Assembly: GCA_903877135.1 (NCBI GenBank)
Contig: CAIRCN010000004.1
Coordinates: forward strand, 62,001 to 126,000
Reading direction: 5' to 3'
DNA from: an uncultured Opitutia bacterium
GTDB taxonomy: Bacteria > Verrucomicrobiota > Verrucomicrobiia > Opitutales > Opitutaceae
Length of the DNA: 64,000 nt
The notes below the pieces were generated by a model. That model did no database searches. It worked only from the letters and a program-made list of their open reading frames with translations, and had not been told where the DNA came from. Of the stretch, positions 8,062 to 16,041 are shown one piece after another. Position numbers and translations under genes: made by a program. Position 1 is the first letter of the stretch. Every line of letters begins with the position of its first letter.

Positions 8062-8877
8062 TCAGGTGCCGAGGCCGGTGAAGATGAGGGCGACGGTGTG
8101 CAGGTTGAACAGTCCGTGCGCGACGATCGCGGTGCCAATCCGGCCGGTCCGCTCGTAGGAGAGCGAGAAGATGACTCCGAGCGTGACGAGCGGGGCGAAG
8201 CTGGCGAGATTGGCGTGGAGCGCGCCGAAGAGGACGGCGGGCGCGACCAGCGAAGCCCAGCGGGGGAGGCGCGTGCGGGTGTAGCGGAAAATTCCGGCCC
8301 GGAAAAACGACTCCTCCGTCATCGGCACCACTACCGCCGCGGCCAGAATCATCAGCCCCTGAAACGCGAGGGACCGGGAGTTTTGCAACACGTCCACCAA
8401 CCCTTGTTTTTCCAGCTCGAAACCGCAGAGTTGCAGCGCGCCCTGCCAGACAAATCCGACCCCGTAGACGACGGGCAGCGCCAGGAGGAAGGTGGCCGTG
8501 CCCGAGACCAGCGGGCTCGGGCCGGTGCGGGCCTTGGGCGCTCTGCCCTTGGCGAAAAACAGCCGGAATAAGAGGATGCCGCCCAGTGCCCCAGCATGCA
8601 CGGTCGTGCCCGCAAGACTGAGGCGCTCGTCGGTGGTGAACGGCAAATGCGGGATGACGTAGCCGGAGCCGAGTTGGGCGGCAAGCCCGCAGATGAGCAT
8701 CAGCCAGAGGAACCGGGAAAAATCGCCAAGAGAAACGTCCCAAGTGGCGAGCGAGGGCGGGGTGGGGCGGGCCCGCGCCGACGGACTCAGCCACAGGCGC
8801 CACAGCAGTCCCAGGCCGAGCGTGGCGAGCACAGCCTCGACAGCAATGGCGGTGGTGGTGACGGCGGATTCGGTCAT
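8062..8877 (-). CDS. CPBP family intramembrane metalloprotease (Abi/CAAX-like)
   Basis: 271 residues with about seven hydrophobic segments. The CPBP motifs are present: EESFFRAGIFRY (glutamate pair with Arg), FGALHANL and IVAHGLFN with their histidines. Family members are membrane-embedded glutamate proteases; some act on prenylated proteins or peptides, others have accessory roles. A GTG at 8883 in frame is an alternative start; the ATG at 8877 is preferred. It lies between pyrC (57-bp gap) and thiL (4-bp gap) in an otherwise biosynthetic operon. Its substrate cannot be inferred. Confidence 0.85.
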   Translation of the reverse strand: MTESAVTTTAIAVEAVLATLGLGLLWRLWLSPSARARPTPPSLATWDVSLGDFSRFLWLMLICGLAAQLGSGYVIPHLPFTTDERLSLAGTTVHAGALGGILLFRLFFAKGRAPKARTGPSPLVSGTATFLLALPVVYGVGFVWQGALQLCGFELEKQGLVDVLQNSRSLAFQGLMILAAAVVVPMTEESFFRAGIFRYTRTRLPRWASLVAPAVLFGALHANLASFAPLVTLGVIFSLSYERTGRIGTAIVAHGLFNLHTVALIFTGLGT

Positions 8878-8934
8878 GGGCACCGAGTGCGCACGAAAAC
8901 CGGCGCGTGCGCAACTCCGCGCATCGCCGCTGGC

Positions 8935-10230
8935 TCAACGCTCGGCGATGTGGCTGTTCGCGAACACCACGCGGCCGTCGACGATGGTGGTCTTAACGCG
9001 CCCGGTGAGGGTGCGGCCGTGCCAGGGCGAGTTGCTCGATTTGCTGAAACCGGCCTTGGCGTCGTAGGTCCAGGTTTCCGCGGAATCGAAGAGGCAGAGG
9101 TCGGCGGGCGCGCCGGGTGCGAGTGTGCCGGCGGGCAGGCCGAGGACGCGGGCGGGCTGGCGGGTCATCAGGTCGATCACGCGCGCGAGTTTGAACCGGC
9201 TCCGCCGCACGAGCGTCTCGAGGACGACGGCGAGAGCGGTTTCGAGGCCGAGGATGCCGTTGGGCGCGTAGTCGAACTCCTTGTCCTTCTCATAGTCGGT
9301 GTGTGGTGCGTGGTCGGTGCTGATGCAGTCGAGTGTGCCGTCGCGCAGGCCTGCGAGGAGCGCGCGGCGGTCGGCCTCGGTGCGCAGCGGCGGGTTCATC
9401 TTGAAGTTGGTGTCGTAGCCCGCGAGTAGGTTGTCGGTGAGCGCGAGGTGGTGCGGAGTGGCCTCGGCGGTGATGGGCACGCCGCGCGCCTTGGCCCGGC
9501 GGATGATGTCGACGGAGTGGCGCGAGGAAATGTGCTGCAGGTGGATGTGGGCGCCGGTGAGCTCCGCGAGGATGGTGTTGCGGGCGACGATCACGTCTTC
9601 CGCCGCGTGCGGCCAGCCGCGCAGGCCGAGACGCGTGGAGGTGACGCCCTCGTTCATGACCGAGCCCTGCGTCATGGAGGCGTCCTGACAGTGGTCCATG
9701 AGTGGGAGGCCGAACATTTTCGCGTATTCGCAGGCGCGGCGCATGAGCTCGTTACTCTGCACGCACTCGCCGTCGTCGGTGATGGCGACGACTCCGGCGC
9801 GCTTGAGCGAGCCGATGGGGGCGAGAGCCAGGCCCTTCAGCCCGACGGTGATGCAGCCGGTCGGGAGGACCTTCACGACGGCGTCGCGGCGGACGGCGTC
9901 GTGGATGAACTGGATCGTGCCGACGTTGTCGGCGGGCGGCGAGGTGTTGGGCATGGACACGACGGTGGTGAAACCGCCGGCGGCGGCGGCGCGCGAACCG
10001 GTGGCGATGGTTTCCTTGTGTGTCTGGCCGGGTTCGCGGAAATGGACATGGATGTCCACCAGCCCGGGGCAGGCGACGAGGCCGGCGGCGTCGATTTTCT
10101 TCGCGCGCTTCTTGGCGGCGGCGGAGAGCGACGTGACTAATTTACCGTCGGAAATGAAAAGGTCGCCCGGGCCGTCGCGCTTGATGGCGGGGTCGATGAC
10201 GCGGGCGTTTTTAATCCAGAGAGTGGGCAT
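8935..10230 (-). CDS. pyrC: Dihydroorotase
   Basis: 431 residues, the length of the large (type B) bacterial dihydroorotases. It has the metal-binding VDIHVHFREPGQTHKE early on and the late DHAPH motif (STDHAPHTDYEKD). It also shows MPNTSPPAD, MDHCQD for a further metal ligand, and HLQHISS. It catalyses the reversible cyclisation of carbamoyl-aspartate to dihydroorotate, step three of pyrimidine synthesis. Gene order pyrR-pyrB-pyrC, with a 20-bp gap after pyrB, indicates one transcript. Confidence 0.95.
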   Translation of the reverse strand: MPTLWIKNARVIDPAIKRDGPGDLFISDGKLVTSLSAAAKKRAKKIDAAGLVACPGLVDIHVHFREPGQTHKETIATGSRAAAAGGFTTVVSMPNTSPPADNVGTIQFIHDAVRRDAVVKVLPTGCITVGLKGLALAPIGSLKRAGVVAITDDGECVQSNELMRRACEYAKMFGLPLMDHCQDASMTQGSVMNEGVTSTRLGLRGWPHAAEDVIVARNTILAELTGAHIHLQHISSRHSVDIIRRAKARGVPITAEATPHHLALTDNLLAGYDTNFKMNPPLRTEADRRALLAGLRDGTLDCISTDHAPHTDYEKDKEFDYAPNGILGLETALAVVLETLVRRSRFKLARVIDLMTRQPARVLGLPAGTLAPGAPADLCLFDSAETWTYDAKAGFSKSSNSPWHGRTLTGRVKTTIVDGRVVFANSHIAER

Positions 10231-10250
10231 TGGGCAGTGCGGTAAAAAGT

Positions 10251-11195
10251 TTACTCGGTGGGCATCACGTTCTCAGGCTGGCCGCCGGCGCAGAGGTAGA
10301 GCGCGGCCATGCGGACCGCGATGCCGTTGGTCACCTGCTCGAGGATCACGCTGCGGTCGCCGTCGGCGAGTTCGCTGTCGATCTCGACGCCGCGGTTGAT
10401 CGGGCCGGGGTGCATGATGATGGCCTTGGGGTTGAGCCAGGAGGCGCGGGTCTTGTTGAGGCCGAACATGCTGGTGTATTCGCCCAGCGAGGGGAAGTGG
10501 CCGCTCGCCTGCCGTTCGTGCTGGATGCGGAGGAGCATCACGACTTCGGCGTCGGCGAGGGCGGATTTCAGGTCGTGCGACACGCTCACGCCGAGGGCGG
10601 TGAACCAGTGTGGCACGAGCGTGGAGGGGCCGACGAGCGTGACGGCGGCGCCCATTTTGGTGAGCGCATGTATGTTGGATCGGGCGACGCGGCTGAAGAG
10701 AATGTCGCCGAGAATGACGATCTTGCGGCCGCGGAGGTCGCCGAGGTGCTCCTTCATCGTGAAGGTGTCGAGCAGGCCCTGCGTCGGATGCTCGTGGGCG
10801 CCGTCGCCGGCGTTGATGACCGGGATGCGGAGGATGCGCGAGAGGTAGAGCGGCGAGCCGGCGGCAGCGTGGCGGATGACGAGCATGTCGGCCTGAAGCG
10901 CCTGGATGTTCTCGGCTGTGTCGCGGAGCGTCTCGCCCTTGGTGGTGCTCGAGGTGGCGGCGTCGAGCGAGATGACGTCGGCGCTGAGGCGCTTGGCGGC
11001 CATGTCGAACGCCATGCGGGTGCGGGTGCTGGGCTCTAAGAAGAGGTTGACGATGGTCTTGCCGCGGAGGACGGGAACTTTCTTCACGCTGCGGGTGAGC
11101 GTGCGCTTGAACGCGTCGGTGGTCGCGTGGATTTGGTTGATCTCGGCGAGGGTGAGTTCCTCGAGAGTCAGGAGGTGGCGGCGCGTCCAGGGCAT
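10251..11195 (-). CDS. pyrB: Aspartate carbamoyltransferase catalytic subunit
   Basis: 314 residues with the carbamoyl-phosphate-binding FLEPSTRTRMAFDMAAKRL, HPTQGLLDTFT and, near the C terminus, MHPGPINRGVEI. These are the defining motifs of PyrB. It condenses carbamoyl phosphate with aspartate. The ATG overlaps the pyrR stop by one base (TGATG), so the two are coupled. No pyrI regulatory-subunit gene is nearby, consistent with a PyrR-controlled enzyme set. Confidence 0.95.
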   Translation of the reverse strand: MPWTRRHLLTLEELTLAEINQIHATTDAFKRTLTRSVKKVPVLRGKTIVNLFLEPSTRTRMAFDMAAKRLSADVISLDAATSSTTKGETLRDTAENIQALQADMLVIRHAAAGSPLYLSRILRIPVINAGDGAHEHPTQGLLDTFTMKEHLGDLRGRKIVILGDILFSRVARSNIHALTKMGAAVTLVGPSTLVPHWFTALGVSVSHDLKSALADAEVVMLLRIQHERQASGHFPSLGEYTSMFGLNKTRASWLNPKAIIMHPGPINRGVEIDSELADGDRSVILEQVTNGIAVRMAALYLCAGGQPENVMPTE

Positions 11196-11860
11196 CAGGA
11201 AAATTTGGTTTTGGGACTGCGGATTTTCGATTTGGAGGGCGCTGGCGTGGGCGGCTCGACACGGACGGTGTCGCGCGGGGAGCTCTTATCGCTGAGGGTG
11301 ACGACGACCTTCTCCACGGGGGAGGCGTTGAGGGTGAGGCCGGTATAGTCGGCGGCGACGGGCAGCAAGCGACCGCCGCGGTCGACGAGGACGGCGAGTT
11401 CGACGCGGGCGGGCCGGCCGTGGTCGAAGAGCTCGTCGAGCGCGGCCTTGATAGTGCGACCGGTGAAAAGCACGTCGTCGACCAAAATCACGTTGGCGCC
11501 GTTTACGTCGGCGGGGATGTGTGTCGGGGCGAACTCCTTCGGGATCGGGTGGCGGCCGAGGTCGTCGCGGTGGAAGGAAATGTCGAGGGTGCCGGGCGTG
11601 GCGGCGAGGACGGGCGCGGAGGCAGCCAGGCTGGCAGCGAGCCGGCGGGCGAGCTCAACACCGCCGTTGGCGATGCCGAGGAGCAGGAGACGGGAGCCGG
11701 GGGCGTGGCGGGTGGCAATGGCTGCGGCCAGCCGCCCGATCGCGGTGTGAATCTCCCCGGCACCGATGGTTTGGGATGCGCCCACGAGGCTCGTTTGTGA
11801 CGGCTGGCGCGAGGCGAGGGAAGGTTTTTTTTCGAAAAGCCTTGCTGTTCTATCTGTCAT
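11195..11860 (-). CDS. pyrR: Bifunctional PyrR: pyr operon regulator / uracil phosphoribosyltransferase
   Basis: 221 residues from an ATG at 11860. The PRPP-binding loop VILVDDVLFTGRT is clear, preceded by LLLGIANGGVELARRL and SFHRDDL, all typical of PyrR. Homologues bind pyr mRNA to attenuate transcription in response to UMP. The first about 26 residues (basic and polar) are not family-like, and an in-frame GTG at 11782 gives a more conventional 195-residue protein. The last about 20 residues derive from an AT-richer low-complexity stretch on the DNA. First gene of the leftward pyr run; its start is only 17 bp from the divergent gntR start. Confidence 0.88.
   Translation of the reverse strand: MTDRTARLFEKKPSLASRQPSQTSLVGASQTIGAGEIHTAIGRLAAAIATRHAPGSRLLLLGIANGGVELARRLAASLAASAPVLAATPGTLDISFHRDDLGRHPIPKEFAPTHIPADVNGANVILVDDVLFTGRTIKAALDELFDHGRPARVELAVLVDRGGRLLPVAADYTGLTLNASPVEKVVVTLSDKSSPRDTVRVEPPTPAPSKSKIRSPKTKFS
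11199..11236. repeat. AT-richer filler sequence inside the 3' end of pyrR
   Basis: A 38-bp stretch of AAATTTGG / TTTTGGGA / GGATTTTCGATTTGG words. It stands out from the GC-rich surroundings and encodes the unconserved Ser/Lys-rich tail of PyrR. Very similar words occur in frame inside phoH at 29171-29204. Confidence 0.6.
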
Positions 11861-11876
11861 AGTGTGAGTAGAACAG
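11845..11876. promoter_or_regulatory. Perfect inverted repeat in the pyrR-gntR divergent region
   Basis: CTGTTCTA at 11845-11852 and TAGAACAG at 11869-11876 form a perfect 8-bp inverted repeat with a 16-bp spacer. It ends two bases before the GTG of the GntR gene and spans the ATG of pyrR. The two half-sites are about two helical turns apart (24-bp centre-to-centre), as expected for a dimeric winged-helix repressor. Autoregulation by the GntR protein is the simplest reading, which is inference. Confidence 0.5.
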
Positions 11877-11877
11877 T

Positions 11878-12261
11878 GTGCTACCTTTCTCCATCGAACT
11901 GAAACCCGGCCTACCCGTGGCGGAGCAAATCCTGTTTGCGGTGAAAAAGGCGGTCGTTGTCGGCCAGCTGCGGCCCGGCGACAAGTTCCCCTCGGTGCGC
12001 GTGCTGAGTCAGGAGCTGCGGGTGAACCCGAACACCGCGCACAAGGTGGTGGCCGCGCTCGTCGCCGAGGGCGTGCTGGTGACGACGCCGGCGGTCGGCA
12101 GCATCGTGGCCGTGCGCGAACTCGGCGGACGGAAGGAGCGCGCCGAGCTGCTGGGCACCGAGGTGGAGTGGCTCGTCGTAGAGGCGAAAAAACTCGGGCT
12201 CGAACTCGCGGACGTGCAGGCGGCGCTCACAGCGCACTGGAAGAAACTCGGAGGCAAGTGA
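11878..12261 (+). CDS. GntR-family transcriptional regulator, YtrA-like subfamily
   Basis: 127 residues. The N-terminal winged helix-turn-helix (residues about 10-75) contains EQILFAVKKAVVVGQLRPGDKFPSVRVLSQ and VNPNTAHKVVAAL. It is followed only by a short helical tail of about 50 residues, the architecture of the YtrA subfamily, which usually represses adjacent ABC transporter genes. Translation appears to start at a GTG with no room for a conventional leader if the inverted repeat just upstream is the promoter/operator, so a leaderless mRNA is possible. The ABC ATPase gene starts 16 bp after its stop. Confidence 0.88.
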   Translation: MLPFSIELKPGLPVAEQILFAVKKAVVVGQLRPGDKFPSVRVLSQELRVNPNTAHKVVAALVAEGVLVTTPAVGSIVAVRELGGRKERAELLGTEVEWLVVEAKKLGLELADVQAALTAHWKKLGGK

Positions 12262-12277
12262 CAGAGCCATTTTCCCC

Positions 12278-13192
12278 ATGAATATCATCGAAACCCACAA
12301 TCTCACGCGGCGGTTCGGCCGGACCGAGGCGGTGCATGCGCTCGATCTCGCCGTGCCGGCGGGCAGCGTGTTCTCCCTGCTCGGGCCCAACGGCGCGGGC
12401 AAGACCACCACGATCAAGCTGCTGATGAACCTGCTGCGGCCGACGGCGGGTGGGGCGCGGGTGCTCGGCGTGGATGCGCGGCACCTGGGTGAGAGCGAGT
12501 TTGCGCAGATCGGCTACGTTTCCGAAAACCAGCAACTGCCGCTGTGGATGACGGTGCGGCAATTGCTGGACTACTGCCGGCCGTTCTACCCGACGTGGGA
12601 TGTGGCGCTGGAAAAGAACCTGCTCGCGCGGTTCGCGCTGTCTGAGGAGCGGAAACTGAAACATCTCTCGCGCGGGATGCTGATGAAGGCCGCGCTGCTA
12701 TCCTCGCTGGCCTACCGGCCCAAACTGCTCGTGCTCGACGAGCCGTTCAGCGGGCTTGACGCGCTGGTGCGCGACGAGTTCATCCGCGGCGTGCTCGAAG
12801 TGTCGGCGCTCGGCGAATGGACGGTTTTTGTATCGTCGCACGACATCGACGAGGTGGAGCGGCTGTGCGACCATGTGGCATTGATCGATGGCGGGCGGCT
12901 GCAACTGAGCGAGCCGGCGGAGGCGCTGCAGGCCCGGTTCCGGCGGATCGAGGTGACGCTGCCGGACGGCGAGGCGCGGCTGGATGCACTGCCGGCGAGC
13001 TGGCTGGGCATGGAGCGGGCGGGCGGGTTGGTGCGGTTCGTCGAGAGCCGCTACGAGCGGGAGGCGACAGAGCGGGCGTGCCGCGAGCGGTTTCCGGAGG
13101 CGGCGGTGGTGGCGCAGGCGATGACGCTGCGGGAGATTTTCATGACGCTGGCGCGGGCAGGGCGTGACGAGGCGAAAGGCGCGGCAGCATGA
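12278..13192 (+). CDS. ABC transporter ATP-binding protein, YtrB-like
   Basis: 304 residues. Walker A is GPNGAGKTTTIKLLMNLL, Walker B is LLVLDEPFSGLD, and the signature motif is the atypical LSRGMLMKAAL rather than LSGGQ, as seen in YtrB-type ATPases. A switch histidine is present (VSSHDIDEVERL). About 90 residues of C-terminal extension follow the ATPase core. It should energise the two membrane proteins encoded immediately downstream; its stop overlaps the first permease start by 4 bp. The transported substrate is unknown; relatives respond to cell-wall stress. Confidence 0.9.
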   Translation: MNIIETHNLTRRFGRTEAVHALDLAVPAGSVFSLLGPNGAGKTTTIKLLMNLLRPTAGGARVLGVDARHLGESEFAQIGYVSENQQLPLWMTVRQLLDYCRPFYPTWDVALEKNLLARFALSEERKLKHLSRGMLMKAALLSSLAYRPKLLVLDEPFSGLDALVRDEFIRGVLEVSALGEWTVFVSSHDIDEVERLCDHVALIDGGRLQLSEPAEALQARFRRIEVTLPDGEARLDALPASWLGMERAGGLVRFVESRYEREATERACRERFPEAAVVAQAMTLREIFMTLARAGRDEAKGAAA

Positions 13193-14322
13193 ACCTGATC
13201 TGGCATCTCGCCAAAAAAGATCTGCGGCGCATGGTCCTGCCCGTCGCGCTGTGGCTCGCATTTCTTGGGCTGCCCGCGCTGTGGTTGGCCCGGGTGCATG
13301 TGCCCGAGGAGGTGGTGCTCGGAGATGCCGTCATGTCCTGGAGCAACGTGATCGGTGCGCTGCTGACGACTGTGTCCCTGATGCAAGTTGTCGCGGGCGC
13401 GATGCTCGCCGGTTTCCTCGTGCTGGAGGATCCGGCCGAATGCACGTCGGCACTCTGGATGACCCGACCGATTACGGGCTGGCGGTTGCTGGCGGCGAAG
13501 CTCCTCACAGCGGCGCTGCTGTTCGTGGCCGCGCCGGTGTCTGTGCTGCTGCCGGCCTGGCTGGCGGCGGGATTCACGATGCGCGACTGCGCGGCGGCCG
13601 CGACAGATTGGACGCTGGCGCAAGGCGGAATGGTGCTCGCGGCATTGGCGCTGGCGTCGCTGGCGCAGAACCTCACCCACTACGTGACGGTGCTGTTGGG
13701 TTTCGTGCTGGTAATGGGAATCAGCATGAGCCGGCTGCCCGCCCAGTGGCTTGGTGTGGAGGTGGCCTTCAACGGTTCGCTACAATTCCTCTTCGGTGCA
13801 CTCGTGCTTCCGCTGCTGGCGGTCGTGTTGGTGCTGCAATACCAGACCCGCGATGCAAGGCGCGGGTGGACGGTGGTCGGGCTGATCCTGGTGGTCGCCT
13901 TTGCGGCGCGCATTTACTGGCACGTGGAGCGTGGGCCCCAAGTGCCCGCCGTGACGGGAGTGGCGCTGGAACTTCCCCTTCGCGCCGGCGCAGAGGTCCG
14001 GGCGGGAGGAAGCTTGCTGCGCGTGGCCGGTTTCACCTTGAGCGGGCGGGGAATGGTTTCGGCGCTCATTTTGGAGGAGCGGGGGCGCGGGTCTGGTTTC
14101 CTACGGCCACGGCGCAGCGGAGGGCTCAGCCCCTGTCCCTTTTTCCTGCGGGAGAATCTGGAGGGAGTGAAGCGCCGGCTGAGAGCGAACCCGACGATCG
14201 AGGTGGCGCAGCTTACGATCATGCTACGCGTATGGCGACTGGTCCCCGAGGACGATCACGAATGGCCGGTGACGGCTGTCATCGTGACTAAAGATGGTCC
14301 TGAAGCAGACAAGATCCCATGA
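13189..14322 (+). CDS. ABC-2-like transporter permease with C-terminal soluble domain (first paralogue)
   Basis: 377 residues with about six hydrophobic segments in the first about 235 residues, then a predicted non-membrane C-terminal domain of about 130 residues. The segment WMTRPITGWRLLAAKLL is shared almost word for word with the next gene (WLTRPVSGARLLAAKLL), so the two are paralogues. It overlaps the ATPase gene and the second permease gene by 4 bp each (ATGA), giving tight coupling. It is presumed to form a heterodimeric channel with the next product. The function of the C-terminal domain is unknown. Confidence 0.8.
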   Translation: MNLIWHLAKKDLRRMVLPVALWLAFLGLPALWLARVHVPEEVVLGDAVMSWSNVIGALLTTVSLMQVVAGAMLAGFLVLEDPAECTSALWMTRPITGWRLLAAKLLTAALLFVAAPVSVLLPAWLAAGFTMRDCAAAATDWTLAQGGMVLAALALASLAQNLTHYVTVLLGFVLVMGISMSRLPAQWLGVEVAFNGSLQFLFGALVLPLLAVVLVLQYQTRDARRGWTVVGLILVVAFAARIYWHVERGPQVPAVTGVALELPLRAGAEVRAGGSLLRVAGFTLSGRGMVSALILEERGRGSGFLRPRRSGGLSPCPFFLRENLEGVKRRLRANPTIEVAQLTIMLRVWRLVPEDDHEWPVTAVIVTKDGPEADKIP

Positions 14323-16025
14323 AACTGACACTGCACATTCTCGGAAAAGATTTGCGCCGGCAGCGCGGACGGCTGGCGTGGTGGGTGGCTGTGTTGGTGG
14401 CGAAGACCGCGCTGGGCTTCGCGCTTCTCGCGGGCGACGCGCCGGGTTATCTGGCCCAGCACGCGGGGGAGGCGAGCATTCTACTTGTCGGGCTCGACAT
14501 CGGACTGTGCTTCCTGCTCGCGGCGTTGTTGGTGCAGGAGGATCTGCTCGTCGGCACGCGAGCGTTCTGGCTGACGCGGCCGGTGAGCGGAGCGCGGTTG
14601 CTCGCGGCGAAACTGCTGGGCGCCGGGCTGCTCTTTGGCGCTCTGCCGGTGCTGATCTGGATGCCTTGGTGGCTGCATTGCGGTTACGGCGTCCGCGAAC
14701 TCGCCTGGGCGGGGGCGGAGACGCTGTTCTGGCAGATGCTGGTGGTGGTGCCCGCGACACTGCTGGCAACCCTGACAGATTCGATTGGTCGCGTGCTGCT
14801 GTGGTTACTGGCGCTGCTGGCGGGCGTGCAAGCTGGGCTGGTGCTAACTGTGCAGTGGTTCAGCGGGGCACCGACGGGTGTGGGCGCGTCGCAGGTGACG
14901 GTGATGACGGCTGCGCTCATTGTGACGGCGCTGGCCACCGTAGTGCGGCAGTATTTATCGCGTCAGCGGTGGCGCTCACTCGGCTGGTTCGGCGCCGGAT
15001 GTGCGGCCTCGTTCGCCGTGGCGGCCCTCTGGCCGTGGAACATCTATGCGAGCCTGGAGCAGCGCGACATGCGCGAAGAAAATGCCGCCCAAGCGGCCGG
15101 GGCATTTCTAGAATTTGAGGACGCGATTGCGCTCCCCCAAGACCGTCATGAAGTCGAGGACGGCCGACAGCGCGTCGATGTCCATCTCAGGATGCGTGGG
15201 TTATCCGCGGACTTGGCCAGCGCGGGCGATACCGTGCGGCAGACCTGGCATTGGGCCGGCGGGCCCGATCTCTCGATCGAAGGCTGGGGGTGGGGGACGA
15301 CCGACATCATGAGTCGGGTGCTGGGGATCTCAAAGCGCGAGCCGGATGCAGAGACGCAGCGGTATTTGGACGACAAGAGGAAGGCGCGCGGCGGTCTGTT
15401 GCCACGACACGCGCCGCCAGCGGAAGACGGGCTTCTTTTCACTGTGAGCGGGCAGGGTCCACGCTCGATGGTGGCGCGGCTCGTTCGTGAGCCCGCGGCC
15501 TATCGTGCGACGGGGCGTTTCCTCCTGTTGCGTCCGGAAGTGTGGTTCGACAAGGCGCTGGTGCCGGGCAGTTGGCAGAGCCACTCCGCCACCGGCGTGC
15601 GAATTACCCGCGTGGAGCAGCGGGGCCCTGCGGCCCGGGTGTCGGTGGTACAGACCCTAAGGTCGCTCGGGAATCAGGCTCTCTATGCGCTGGGGACGCG
15701 GCGAGCGTGGCAACTTGCCATGGGCGAACCGATGATGCGCGTGATCAATCGCGCCCATGGTGATTCGCTTTTCTTCGCGTGGGATGCTGCCTGCCCGCCG
15801 ATGCGCGTGGGCTCTGTGGTGGTGCGTTGGATGACGGGCGAGGTGAAAGCGCCGAAAGTGATTCGCAGCGGGAAATGGGTGCCGCGTGACCGCGACTGGT
15901 TTGCCGGCGCGCGGTTCGCCGTGGTCGGCGCCAGCGAGGTGGGGAGCATCGTGCGCGAGGTGAAGGTTGAGGAGTTCACGCTCAGCCCCGTGGCGGAGAA
16001 AAAACTACCCGCGCCAAAACGCTGA
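14319..16025 (+). CDS. ABC-2-like transporter permease with large C-terminal domain (second paralogue)
   Basis: 568 residues. The N-terminal half has about six membrane segments and the paralogue signature WLTRPVSGARLLAAKLL. After the last clear membrane helix (about residue 240), roughly 320 residues of non-hydrophobic sequence follow, much longer than in standard ABC-2 permeases. The hydrophobicity pattern suggests the domain is outside the cytoplasm, but topology is not certain. It is the last gene of the gntR-ABC operon and converges, after 16 bp, on the CAP-domain gene. No catalytic motif was recognised in the C-terminal domain. Confidence 0.75.
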   Translation: MKLTLHILGKDLRRQRGRLAWWVAVLVAKTALGFALLAGDAPGYLAQHAGEASILLVGLDIGLCFLLAALLVQEDLLVGTRAFWLTRPVSGARLLAAKLLGAGLLFGALPVLIWMPWWLHCGYGVRELAWAGAETLFWQMLVVVPATLLATLTDSIGRVLLWLLALLAGVQAGLVLTVQWFSGAPTGVGASQVTVMTAALIVTALATVVRQYLSRQRWRSLGWFGAGCAASFAVAALWPWNIYASLEQRDMREENAAQAAGAFLEFEDAIALPQDRHEVEDGRQRVDVHLRMRGLSADLASAGDTVRQTWHWAGGPDLSIEGWGWGTTDIMSRVLGISKREPDAETQRYLDDKRKARGGLLPRHAPPAEDGLLFTVSGQGPRSMVARLVREPAAYRATGRFLLLRPEVWFDKALVPGSWQSHSATGVRITRVEQRGPAARVSVVQTLRSLGNQALYALGTRRAWQLAMGEPMMRVINRAHGDSLFFAWDAACPPMRVGSVVVRWMTGEVKAPKVIRSGKWVPRDRDWFAGARFAVVGASEVGSIVREVKVEEFTLSPVAEKKLPAPKR

Positions 16026-16041
16026 CCGATAGTTGCTCATA

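Noticed and set aside
7251-8081. 276-residue plus-strand frame opposite thiL
   Set aside because: No motif, low-complexity composition, fully covered by thiL in the other direction.
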